Shown here in pieces: positions 19,525 through 29,199 of a stretch of DNA of 35,138 nt; within the stretch, counting starts at the first letter, position 1, and every line of letters begins with the position of its first letter. Origin of the DNA: Candidatus Altimarinota bacterium (lineage in GTDB: Bacteria; Patescibacteriota; Gracilibacteria; BD1-5; UBA6164); contig JABWCI010000012.1 in assembly GCA_013368515.1 (NCBI GenBank), forward strand, positions 1 to 35,138, read 5' to 3'. The notes under the pieces are model-generated. The model was not told the origin of the DNA. It searched no databases and saw nothing but the letters and a program-made list of their open reading frames with translations. The translations under genes and the position numbers were made by a program.

Positions 19525-20307
19525 ATGCCAAAATTTAATGATTTAGATTTACAAAATTGGAAAGATATAGATTTAGACATGAATAGTTTATGGGTTATTC
19601 CTGAAAGAAAAAAGGGATGAAAACATGATAATTTTTATCATTGAAATTTTATTCCTCAAATTCCTGAACATTTTATAAAAAGATATACTAAAAAATGAGG
19701 TTGGGTATTAGATCCATTTTTATGAAGTGCTACAACTGCAATAGAATGTGAGGAATTATGAAGAAACATTATTTGAATTGATATTCAAAAAGAATTAGTA
19801 GATAGAGCAAAAGAGTTAATTGATTCAAAGAAAATACATGCTCATTTTTGAGTTTGAGATAGTTCATCAAAAGAAACAAGGGAAGATATAGAAAAAATAT
19901 TTAAACATAGAAAAATAGATTGAGTTGATTTAGCTTTACTTCATCCTCCTTATGCTGATATTATTAAATTTACTGATAAAAAAGAAGATCTTTCGAATAG
20001 TTGAAGCATTGAAAACTTTTTATTAGATTTTTGAAAAGTTTTAAAAAATACATATAAACTTTTAAAGGAGAAGTGATATATGGTAATTGTTATGTGAGAT
20101 AAATATCAAAATTCAGAATGGATTCCATTATGATTTATGTGTATGACTGAAGCTCAAAAGGTATGATTTAAATTAAAATGAGTTATTGTTAAAAATATGG
20201 AGTGAAATAGATGAAAATCTTGAAATTGAGCAATATGGAAATATAGAGCATTAAATAGTGATTACTATTTATTTAAACATGAATATATTTTAGTTTTTAA
20301 GAAATAA
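19525..20307 (+). CDS. DNA methyltransferase (N4-cytosine/N6-adenine type)
   Basis: 260 residues. The SAM-binding motif I is LDPFLGSATTAIECEELG (Asp63 onward) and the catalytic motif IV is HPPY at 140-143, in place of the commoner (D/N/S)PP(Y/F). A late GNRGKSGNGAIWK loop and the LNSDYYLFKHEYILVFKK end are typical of N6_N4_Mtase proteins. The order is motif I before IV. It marks DNA, presumably to protect it from a partner nuclease. It follows the structured RNA by about 12 nt and is separated from the DUF262 gene by 4 nt, so MTase, DUF262 and HEPN form one operon. The base modified and the target site are unknown. Confidence 0.82.
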
Positions 20308-20311
20308 TAGT

Positions 20312-21448
20312 ATGGTAAATATTGATAAATTAAAAGAAGAAATTACTTCTTTAGAAAAAAATACAATTGCAGATTGATCAACAGTTTTAATTGATCATCT
20401 TATTATTAATTATGATAAAGATAAATTAAATATAAAACCTAAGTATCAAAGGGTATTTAGATGGAATAAGGATCAAAAATCTAAATTTATAGAATCATTA
20501 TTATTATGAATTCCTTTACCTAGCATATTTGTTGCTGAAGATGAAGATTGAAAATGGGAATTAGTTGATTGATTACAAAGAATTTCAACAGTTTTGGAAT
20601 TTTCAAAAAATAATAAATTTTTAAAAGATTATGTTGAAAATTCAGAATCTATAGTTTCCTGATTAGATAATTGACAATATTTAAAAAATTTAGAATGAAT
20701 AACTTGGGATATATTACCAGAAAAATATAAAAATAGAATTTTAGATACAAAGATTTATGTTTGAGTAATTAAAAACACATGAGATGTAAAAGCTAAATTT
20801 GAGTTATTTGAAAGATTGAATACTTGATGAACAAAATTGTCTAATCAGGAAGTAAGAAATTGTTTATTAGTAGATAAAAGTGAAGATAATTATAATAAAA
20901 TAGAAGACATATCTAATAATGAAAAATTTTTAAAATTAATAGATAATATTTCTGAAGATAAACTAAGTGCAAAAGAAAATATGGAATTAGTTTTAAGATG
21001 TTTAGCTTTGAAGAATATTAAACTAGATAAAAATATCAAAATTGAAGAATTAATAGATGATTTTATTTATAAAATTATTTGATTAGAAAATAGTATTTTT
21101 CTTCAAGAATTAGATATAAGTAATGATATTTCTAATTTTTGAAAAATGGTAGAGTTATTATATGATTTAAATGATAGATCTTTTAATAAGATTAATGATG
21201 ATTGAACTAGAAAAAATCATTTTATTTATCCTTTATTTGATACTATATCTTCTTGAATTACATATAATATTTCAGTTTGAAATATAGATGTTAATAATTC
21301 AACTCATAAAGAAAAACTAAAAGAAAAAATTGACTCTATACAAAATAATAGTGAATATATTTTATGAGCAACAACTTGAAGCTCATTAATGAGATTAAAA
21401 TTTGCGAGTATTTTTTGAAAAGATTTTTTTAATTTAGCTCAAGATTAA
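20312..21448 (+). CDS. DUF262 (GmrSD-like N-terminal nuclease fold) protein
   Basis: 378 residues. Residues 25-190 show the DUF262 hallmarks: PKYQRVFRWNKDQKSKFIES, then LLLGIPLPSIFV, then LVDGLQRISTVLEF with DGLQR at 86-90, then LFERLNTGGTKLSNQEVRN. In GmrSD and SspE this ParB/Srx-like domain binds or hydrolyses NTP and drives cleavage of modified DNA. The partner DUF1524 nuclease domain is absent here; the C-terminal half is helical and not recognised. It sits between the methyltransferase and a HEPN protein with 3-4 nt gaps. A defence role, perhaps sensing DNA that lacks or carries the methyl mark, is inferred. Confidence 0.85.
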
Positions 21449-21451
21449 AAT

Positions 21452-22225
21452 ATGAAACAAAATGAATTTTATTCATCTTTTTATGATATAAAATTAAAAA
21501 GAGAAAGACAATTATCTGATTTATTTTGAGTTATAACTAAATTTGAAGAAAAAATAAATAATTATGATAAGTTGGATCAATTTGATAAATTATTAATTAA
21601 TAATTTAGTAATTCATAGTATTGTAATAAGTAATTCAAATATACAATGATTTTTTGAAGATATTATTGATTTGTTTGAAAAATTTATATTAAGAAATAAT
21701 GTTAAAATAAATAAATTAAATAAAAATATTTATGATATGTATTATGAAAAACATAATAAAATAATTATTAGAGATTTTTTAGTTTATTGAGAGTGAATTT
21801 CAACAAAAGATTTATGAGAATTCATTTCAAAAACATCTAATGGCAATATAATTTTAGAAAGTTGAACATCAAATACTATTAATTATGATAATTTGAAACA
21901 AATATTAAAAATATTAATTATTGATTTTGATAAATTAGTATGAAATATAAATATAGATATCAATGATTATAGGTTTATAGATAATAGAATATGATTTAAT
22001 TATGTATTAAAATCAGATAATAAGGTTAAATTTTATAAAAAAATTATAAGTGATTTAAATAATACTAGAAATGAAATTGCACATTGAAAAATATTAAAAT
22101 CTGATAATATAAGGAATAATTATGATTTATTTTTATTAATAAAAAAATATTATTTTGATAAATTTTTAATAGAATTGGAATTAAGTATTAAAGATAATAT
22201 AAGAAATTGAATATATTTTAAGTAG
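21452..22225 (+). CDS. HEPN-domain protein (MAE_28990-like), probable RNase effector
   Basis: 257 residues, helical throughout. The C-terminal part has LNNTRNEIAHG, with the R-x4-H catalytic motif of HEPN ribonucleases (Arg206, Asn207, His211). The layout, an N-terminal helical domain and a late RNxxAH, resembles the MAE_28990/MAE_18760 HEPN families, which I recall as often paired with DUF262 genes. HEPN proteins in toxin-antitoxin and abortive-infection systems cut RNA. It begins 3 nt after the DUF262 stop and ends at TAG, followed by a terminator. The family call rests on the motif and neighbourhood. Confidence 0.68.
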
Positions 22226-22235
22226 TAGAATAGAT

Positions 22236-22284
22236 ATTTATAGTCTGTAGATTTATAGTCATCATTTAATATAATGGTGACTAT
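22236..22284 (+). promoter_or_regulatory. direct-repeat operator and terminator between the two defence operons
   Basis: ATTTATAGTC occurs twice, at 22236-22245 and 22251-22260, spaced by 15 bp, and GACTAT occurs inverted at 22279-22284. Such paired boxes upstream of a small XRE gene resemble C-protein operators of restriction-modification systems. The second box is also the left arm of a 12-bp hairpin (22255-22266 with 22273-22284, one or two G-U pairs) followed by a T run, a good terminator for the HEPN operon. One element may do both jobs. Confidence 0.6.
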
Positions 22285-22310
22285 ATTTTTTATATTTAAA
22301 AATTAAAAAT

Positions 22311-22511
22311 ATGAATATTAAATCAAAATTTTGAGATAGAGTAAGGGATTTAAGAAAAAAACAAGGTTTATCTCAAGAAAAGTTAGCTGAAAAATGCAAA
22401 TTACATAGGACATATATTTGAATAATTGAAAGATGAGAAAAAAATGTTTGTCTTGAAAATATTGAAATATTAGCAATAGCTTTAGAAGTTGAAATAAAAG
22501 ATTTATTTTAG
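22311..22511 (+). CDS. XRE-family regulator, C-protein-like
   Basis: 66 residues. A full helix-turn-helix is seen: KFGDRVRDLRKKQGLSQEKL, then AEKCKLHRTYIGIIERGEKN, then VCLENIEILAIALEVEIKDL and F. This is the length and sequence style of the controller (C) proteins that time restriction enzyme expression after a restriction-modification system enters a new cell. It lies 26 bp after a repeat that looks like a C-box operator and 16 bp before a nuclease gene, which fits the usual C-R order. Repression or activation of its own operon is inferred. Confidence 0.82.
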
Positions 22512-22527
22512 TAATTTTTTTAAAAAA

Positions 22528-23730
22528 ATGACAGCACATGTTTTTGTTGTTTCTCAAGAAACTTTTCCAATTCACTTAAAATATATGTTTGCTTGAACTT
22601 GAGCATGAGAAGATTGACATGAAAATTTATGAATGATTTCTGATGTTGCTTCTTGTAGAGAATGAGATAAAATATTATTTTTTGTAACCTGAGTAGGTTT
22701 TTTCGGTTCATTTAAAGTAAAAAAAGAATATTTTTTAGATAAGACTTGAGATACTTATATGGATTATCAAAATAAAAAATGAAAAACTGAAATAATAAAA
22801 AAATTAACAAATAGAATTTTAATTAAACCTTCTGAAGTTTATTCAAATTGACTTTCAGAATGGGATATTTTAGATAATCTATCAAATTTACCTAATTGAA
22901 AGAAAAGTAATATTCAAGATTTTTTATGGTCTTTATTATATAGAAAATTAGATTGAAATAGAGGATGTACTCCAATTTTTGATTATGAATATGATTTAAT
23001 TTTAGATCAAATAAAAGCAGTAAATAATAATAAAAAATTGTTATGTAAAAATTTATTTTTTAATTGAAATAAAATTATTGAAATAAATGAACCTAGTAAA
23101 GAATATGATTTAAGTAATGTAATTAATAATGTTACATTAAAAAAATATATATGAAAAGATAAATGAGATTATATTTATGAAATTGAAGATAAAATCTATG
23201 ATGTTAAAAATAATGAAGTAAACAAAAATCAATTTAAGAGATGATCAAAAACAGAATTATGTTTACAAAAAACTGTAGAATCAGAATTAGAATTATTTTT
23301 TGCTACATATTGAAATACAAATACTAAACAATGAAAGGAAGTTTCTAAAGTAATTTGAAAAAATATTTTTTATTTTTGAACACAAGTTGTTTGTAGTTTT
23401 TGAGTAAAAAGAATTGATATATTAACAATAGATAAAGAAAATATAATAAGGGTTATAGAATTAAAAGATACTAAATATTATGATTGAATTATAGATGAAC
23501 AGTTAAAATATTATTTATGTTGGGTAGATCAATATATTAAAAGCAGTAAAGATAAAGTAATTGAACCAGTTATTGTAATAAATACTACAGATTGATTGGA
23601 TTATGATGAAATAAATAATAAAATAATAACTTTATCAAAAGAATATAAAATTAAATCAAAAATATTACCAATAAAAATATTTTTTTGGGATATAGAAGAA
23701 TGAGATATTAAATTTAATTTATTTAAATAA
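22528..23730 (+). CDS. restriction endonuclease-like: PUA/EVE-like head with NucS-like PD-(D/E)xK nuclease
   Basis: 400 residues. The first 150 look like a PUA/EVE-type domain: AHVFVVSQETFPIHLKYMFA, then VASCREGDKILFFVTGVGFF. This fold often reads modified or flipped bases. The C-terminal third has a nuclease core RIDILTIDKENIIRVIELK with Asp297, Glu311 and Lys313, the D...ExK pattern of NucS/EndoMS-like and related enzymes, plus the DEQLKYYLCWVDQYI helix. It probably cuts DNA in a modification-dependent way or serves as the restriction subunit for the downstream methyltransferase. It follows the C-protein-like gene by 16 nt and precedes the HNH gene by 7 nt. Confidence 0.65.
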
Positions 23731-23737
23731 TTTTTTT

Positions 23738-24391
23738 ATGATTAAAAATCCTTTTAATGAATGAACTCAGATTTATAAAATTTTTGAAATTTTATCAGAT
23801 TTGGAATGGCATTGTTCTGAACATGAGCTACCTTGAAGCCAACCTGCTAAAGCATTACAGATGATTAGACAAGCTTGATATAAAATGGAGAAAGTAGGTG
23901 CTAATTATGAAAAAAGAATGTTTTGTGAAGTATGTCAAAGAAAAACACCTTTTAGAAAATTAATATCATTAGAGAAAGAAGAAGAATCAATTGAAAGAAC
24001 AAAAACATTAAATCCAAAATTAAAAGAAAGAATTATAAAATTATTTTGAAATAAAGATGCTTTTTTGGATTATGAACCTACTTGAAGAAAAATAGAAGTA
24101 GATCATAGAATCCCACAAGTAAGATGGTTGGAAAAGGAAGAAGATTATATAAATATGACAGATGAACAATTATTAGATAAATTTATGTTATTAGTTAGAG
24201 AACATAATTTATTAAAAAGTAGAAATTGCGAAAGATGTGAAAGAACATGAAAAAGACAATCTTTTTTTGGTATAGATTTCTTTTATGAGTGAGATGAAAA
24301 TTATAATGAAAAGTTATGATGTAAATGATGTGGTTGGTATAATCCTGAAAAATGGAGAGAAAAATTAAATAAAAAAATAACTTGAAAATAA
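23738..24391 (+). CDS. HNH restriction endonuclease with zinc fingers
   Basis: 217 residues. The nuclease core is IEVDHRIPQVRW (Asp122, His123) followed by LLVREHNLLKSRNC (Asn157), an H-N-N/H-N-H pattern. Three cysteine pairs flank it: FCEVCQRK, NCERCERTGK and GCKGCGWYNP; these would hold structural zinc. The N-terminal 60 residues, with HELPGSQPAKALQMIRQAGY, look like a winged-helix DNA-binding domain. This resembles Type II HNH restriction enzymes. It lies between the NucS-like nuclease and the adenine methyltransferase, so it is the likely restriction partner of the latter. Recognition site unknown. Confidence 0.75.
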
Positions 24392-24441
24392 TTCATTTTT
24401 GAATACTATAAGTATCAATTAAATAACTTAAAAATAATTAT

Positions 24442-25509
24442 ATGAATTACATAGGATCAAAAAAATCACTGTTAGAATTTATTGAAAAATCTATAGCAAA
24501 AGTTGTATCAGAAAAAGATTATAAATTTTCTGATCTTTTTGCTGGAACTTGAATAGTTTGAAGATATTTTAAAGAAAAATGACATAGTGTTATAGCAAAT
24601 GATTTACAATATTATAGCTTTGTTATCAATAAAAATTATATAGAAAATCACAAACCTTTAGAATTTAAAGGTTTATTTGATATCATTGAAAAATTGAAAG
24701 ATACAGAGATATTAAAAAGAAAAGATTTAGTTCTAAATTTTTTAGATTCGTTAAAAGGTAAAAAAGGTTTTATTTATAAAAATTATTCTGTTTGATGAAC
24801 TAAATGACAAGAACATGAAAGAATGTATTTTAGTGATGAAAATGCAATGAAATGTGATGCAATTAGAACACAAATAGAAGATTGGAAAAAATCAGAATCA
24901 ATAAATGAAAATGAATACTATTTTTTACTAGCTAGTTTGTTAGAAAATATAGATAAAGTTGCAAATACTGCTTCTGTTTATTGAGCTTTTTTGAAAAAAC
25001 TAAAAAAATCTGCTCAAGTTTTAATGAATTTAAAACCTGCTGATTTCTTTTTAAATGATCACGAACATACAGTTTACAATTCTGATATTAATGAATTAAT
25101 AAAAAATACTTCTCATGATGTTGTTTATCTAGATCCACCATATAATGAAAGACAATATAGTGCAAATTATCATGTACTTGAAACAATAGCAAAATATGAT
25201 AATCCTGAAATAAGATGAAAGACTTGAATGAGAGATTATTCTATGCAAAAATCATTATATTGTAGAAAAACTGAGGTAAAAAACTCATTTAGAGAATTAA
25301 TTCAAAATATAGATGCTAAATATGTTTTTTTAAGCTACAATTGTGAAGGTTTAATGAGTTTTGATGATATTAAGGAGGTTATGTCAGAAAGATGAGAATA
25401 TTGAGTTTTTACGAAAGAATATAGAAGATTTAAAGCTGATAAAACTGAAGCAAGAAATCATAAAAAAGATAGTGTAACTGAATATTTACATTATGTAGTT
25501 ATAAAATAA
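24442..25509 (+). CDS. D12-class N6-adenine DNA methyltransferase
   Basis: 355 residues. The protein opens with the family signature MNYIGSKKSLLEFI. The SAM-binding motif is SDLFAGTGIVGRYF (Asp31 on) and the catalytic motif is VVYLDPPYNERQYSANYH with DPPY at 231-234. A long insertion between them contains KNYSVGGTKGQEHERMYFSD and is the probable target-recognition part. It methylates adenine at N6, protecting the host from one or both upstream nucleases. Gap to the HNH gene is 50 nt; the same operon is likely. Confidence 0.88.
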
Positions 25510-25530
25510 ATATTTCTTAATTAATTTTAT

Positions 25531-26757
25531 ATGGATAAAAATAAATCAGCTTGAAAACTTTGGAGGTTAACAAAAGTTTTGTATTTTATAATTACAATAC
25601 CTTTAGTTTGATTATGAGCTTGAGCATTATTACTTTTACAAGAAATAAATCGTTGAAGTTACTCATCATGAATTTGGATTAATGATTATTATATATGAAG
25701 TTTATATATGATTTTATTTTTAATCTCATATATTTTATTAACTGATTTAATAAGAAGAATAATTTCATATATAAATAATTGAACTTTTAATTGATTTATT
25801 CCATATATTGAAATACTAAAAAGATTTTCCATACTAATTATAATAATTTGATGAATTATTTCAGTTATATTAATTTCTTTAAGTCAAAATTTAAGGAATG
25901 AATGTACTTGAAATAATGAATGATTTAATGATTATTGAGTTTGTAATTGTTATGAATGATATATTAGAGAAAATTGAAGCTGTAAAATAACTTTAGAAAA
26001 AACAATTTTAAATGTAATTCCTTATTGAAGTTTTTTAAGAGAATATAAAGAAATACCATGAGAAAATGGAGTTTATATCTGAATTTATATAAAAAATTAT
26101 GAGATATTAAGCGAATGAAAACAAGAATATGGTTTTAATTGAGAAAAAATGCCATTATATTCAGATTGTTTTTGAAATGTAGAATGACAATGAATAAAGT
26201 GAGAGTACTATTTATTTTCATTTAAAGATTGAAGAATATTAAATGAAAAGGAAGTTCCAGTTTGATTTAGATTTAATAATATATCCAATAATTCTGAATT
26301 ACCAAAATTAACATTTTCATATTATAATACGAAATATAATAATAGTTATTACTTTTTAAAAAAAGAAGTTGAATATAACGATGAAAATAATTTTTCTATA
26401 GAAAAAACAAGTTTAATAAATTTCAGTGATTATAATTGAGATTGAATAAAAAATGAATTTTTCTTAGTAGATCACTGGGATCAAGTTTGCTGACATAACA
26501 ATTATTTAATAGCATGATATGACAATAAAACTAATTGAGTAATAATATATTGAATTAAAAGTAAAGATTGAACTACTTGATATTGGTGAGATAATTTTAT
26601 ACCAGATACAAAATGAGAAGTAGTAAATTGATGGAATTGTTGAGATCATTGATCAGATACATTAAATAAAACTTATTATAAATTCAATAAAGAAAATAAT
26701 ATTTTTGAATATGTAAAAAATGAAAATAGAAACTGTACTGAAAATGATTATAAATAA
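25531..26757 (+). CDS. membrane protein with cysteine-rich EGF-like segment, unrecognised
   Basis: 408 residues. Three to four membrane helices lie in the first 130 residues. Next comes a Cys-rich stretch (NECTG, then GVCNCYEGYIRENGSCK) that looks EGF-like, so it should face outside. The rest is a polar, Asn/Tyr/Gly-rich domain with repeated DYNGDGIKNE- and SKDGTTGYWGD-type loops that resemble calcium-binding or VCBS/FG-GAP-like turns. There are about 50 TGA-coded glycines. It lies 21 nt after the D12 gene and 25 nt before the DUF4238 gene, so it belongs to the island operon. Its role in defence or in cell-surface interaction is unknown. Confidence 0.6.
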
Positions 26758-26782
26758 TTTTAGACTTTAAAGATTTTTTATA

Positions 26783-27922
26783 ATGCAAAATATAGAAGAA
26801 CTAAGTATAGAACAAAAGAAAGTAATAAAATTATTTTTAGAAAGTGATTCTTTAGATTTAAAAGATTTTATATCAAAAAATAATTATGATGTAATTTTTG
26901 ATGAAATACATATAAAAGATTTAAATGACATTGCAAAATTTAAGATACAAACAACAAAAGATCAACATTATGTCCAAAAAGCATATTTAGATTTATTTAA
27001 AAATCCTAATAATAAGCAATGAGAAGTTGATATTTTAGATATGAAGCTAAAAAAAGTTGTAAAATCAAAAGTTAGTAAATGATTGTGTGTAGAAGATTAT
27101 TTTTATTGAATAGAAAGTTGAAAACAAGATACCATGTCTCAAATTATAGAGTGGTATTTATGAAAGTATGAAAATAATTTTTTAGATTTAGAAAAAAGAA
27201 TATCAAAGCAAATATTAGAAAATAATTCATCTAAATTAGATGAAAAAGATCTATATGAACTTTGTGTTTATATTTCTTTAACATTGATGAGAACAAAAAG
27301 TTTTAGAGAAGAAATTTGATGTGATGATGATAAAATATTTAATACTTTATGAATTAGTAAAAAAGATAATATAACTCACATACAATTTTTATTTAATTCT
27401 AAAAATGTATATTGATTTTGAAATTTACTTTTTAATAAAAAAATTAATATTTACTATATCAAATGATTAGAAAAAAATTTTGTAACATCTGATTCTCCTG
27501 CTATACAAGTATTTCCTGAATATGAGAAAAGTATATTATGAATTGATTTTATGAGTAGAATTCATTATTTTCCATTAAATCCTCATATATTATTTGAATT
27601 TTTACCTTATAAATCTTGAAAAAAAGTAAAAAAAATACAAATTCAAAAAAATGATAGAGTTACTTATTATAATTTAATTCGTTCAATTCATTCAAAATAT
27701 CTTTATTCCAATAACAAAGATAATTTCATTGAAAATGATTATGCAATTGCAAGAACAAATTATATTGATGAATTATATAATATTTTCTGAGATCATGATA
27801 AATTAGATAAAGATTATGAAATTATTAATCAATTGAAAGAAAAATATAAATGAATACATTTTGCTGATAATTACGAAATATTAAAACATTATGAAAAAGA
27901 AGAATTAGATTTTTTAAAATAA
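26783..27922 (+). CDS. DUF4238-like protein
   Basis: 379 residues. The DUF4238 layout is visible: TTKDQHYVQKAYLDLFKN near residue 65, a VEDYFY segment, an IIEWYLGKYEN helix with the family's acidic residues, ISLTLMRTKSFRE, then NFVTSDSPAIQVF and a HYFPLNPHILFEF end. DUF4238 proteins are frequently found in defence islands, and a nuclease activity has been suggested for the family from the conserved His and Asp residues, but the function is not established. It lies in the middle of the cargo operon. Alternatives are poor given the motif order. Confidence 0.7.
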
Positions 27923-27944
27923 TATAATTAATATAAATAAAAAC

Positions 27945-28886
27945 ATGGATAAAGAACTAAATTTCCTAAAAACCATAAAATCTAACTACTCATCAATAGA
28001 AGTAGAACATGAAGCAAGAGAAAAATATTATATTCTTACCTTTTTGAACTACCTACAAATTAGATGACAAGTAAATATAAACAATAAAATAGATAATTTT
28101 TTAGAGTTTTTCAACTTAGTAGATTGGGCTAAAAAAGATAAACTAAATTATTTTTATGCTAATTTTTATAATTATCTAGAGTTTTTTGAACTTGCTTGAA
28201 ACTTGGAACTAGAAAAACAAGATATACAAGAATTTTTTACAAATAATGAGTATTTAAAATATAGAGAAGAAGAACTAGAGAAAGTATACATAACAATCAA
28301 AAAAGACATCAGTGTAGAGGATTTTTGGGAAGTATTCTATGAATGATACATTACAGATTTTTTTGAAAGTGTTTATTACTCATACTATGAAAGCAAAGAA
28401 CATGATAAAGAGAAAAGAGTTATAATGAACACTTTATCGTATTTGTACAATGTTTTATGAGATACTTTTGAAATAGATGAAAGCATCTTGAATAAAAAGC
28501 AAAAAATAACTTTTGATAAATTTATAACTTCATATTTCTACATCTGATTTCTAGATATAGAATGAGTAACTTTTAAAGATAATAGTCCTTTATTTAAAAT
28601 AAAAGTACTTCCAAAACTTTGAGAAGTACTTGAAGAAATAGAAAATACTAGATCATTAATCCTTGATAAACTATTTGATGAAGCATATAAAGAAATAAGG
28701 ATCAGAAAAAAGAACTGAGAACCACACTTACTAGAAGGAAGTCTAGAGTTTGAATGAGATGAAAATAAATTTGTAGAACTAAGAAAAAAGTATCCAAATT
28801 CAGAGATAAATACTAAGAATTACAAAGGAAAAACTCAAAAATACGAGATAAGAGAAAAACTTTGGCTTGATAATTCAAGTAAATAA
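27945..28886 (+). CDS. hypothetical protein upstream of the recombinase
   Basis: 313 residues; no family recognised. It is helical, Glu/Lys/Tyr-rich, with no membrane segment. A repeated FFE/FYN motif style (NYLEFFELAGNLELEKQD, ITDFFESVYYSYYE) suggests tandem helical hairpins. Its codon use differs from the genes before it, with more CTA, CTT, TTG and ATC and fewer TTA, and it resembles the recombinase in that respect. It may therefore belong to the mobility core of the element rather than to the defence cargo. TGA encodes Gly about nine times. Confidence 0.6.
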
Positions 28887-28988
28887 ATATAATACACTTA
28901 TATCTTATGAAATACTAAGATCCAAATACAGTGATAGAAACAACTATTTTTGAAATATAAAAAAAGACTTCTATGTACTGACTAATCA

Positions 28989-29117
28989 ATGCTTACAAAT
29001 GAGCAAATCAGAAAAGCACTATGAGAGAGCTTTTCACATCTAACAGAACAAGAAGTAGAGCAATTGGGAATCCAAATGCTTAATTTTTGGTCGATGATTT
29101 TGGAAGAAGAGGTTTAA
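28989..29117 (+). CDS. small protein before the recombinase (possible directionality or regulatory factor)
   Basis: 42 residues: MLTNEQIRKALGESFSHLTE followed by QEVEQLGIQMLNFWSMILEE and V. It is helical and amphipathic, with one TGA-coded Gly. A terminator hairpin overlaps its end, so it is transcribed separately from the recombinase. Small proteins at this place in serine-recombinase elements are sometimes recombination directionality factors, but nothing in the sequence proves it. The stretch 28887-28988 before it holds no clear gene; another frame there (about 28900-29040, YSDRNNYFGNIKKDFYVLTN) looks coding-like but has no good start. Confidence 0.45.
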
Positions 29118-29129
29118 TAGCCTCTTTTT
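29107..29129 (+). terminator. terminator after the small ORF
   Basis: AAGAGG (29107-29112) pairs with CCTCTT (29121-29126), with T5 in all. The hairpin is short, so efficiency is uncertain. Confidence 0.6.
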
Positions 29130-29145
29130 CATTGGATATTATATC

Positions 29146-29155
29146 AACTATAGTT
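29146..29155. promoter_or_regulatory. palindrome upstream of the recombinase (possible operator)
   Basis: AACTATAGTT is a perfect 10-bp palindrome, 45 bp before the recombinase ATG, in an AT-rich promoter-like stretch. It could bind a regulator such as an XRE protein of the island. Confidence 0.35.
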
Positions 29156-29199
29156 ATACTAATAGATACAAATGTAATTATATTAATTTTTAAAAGAAC

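Noticed and set aside
22318-22711. Minus-strand ORFs of 85 and 63 codons
   Set aside because: They are shadows of the C-protein-like gene and the EVE/NucS-like gene, with no motif of their own.
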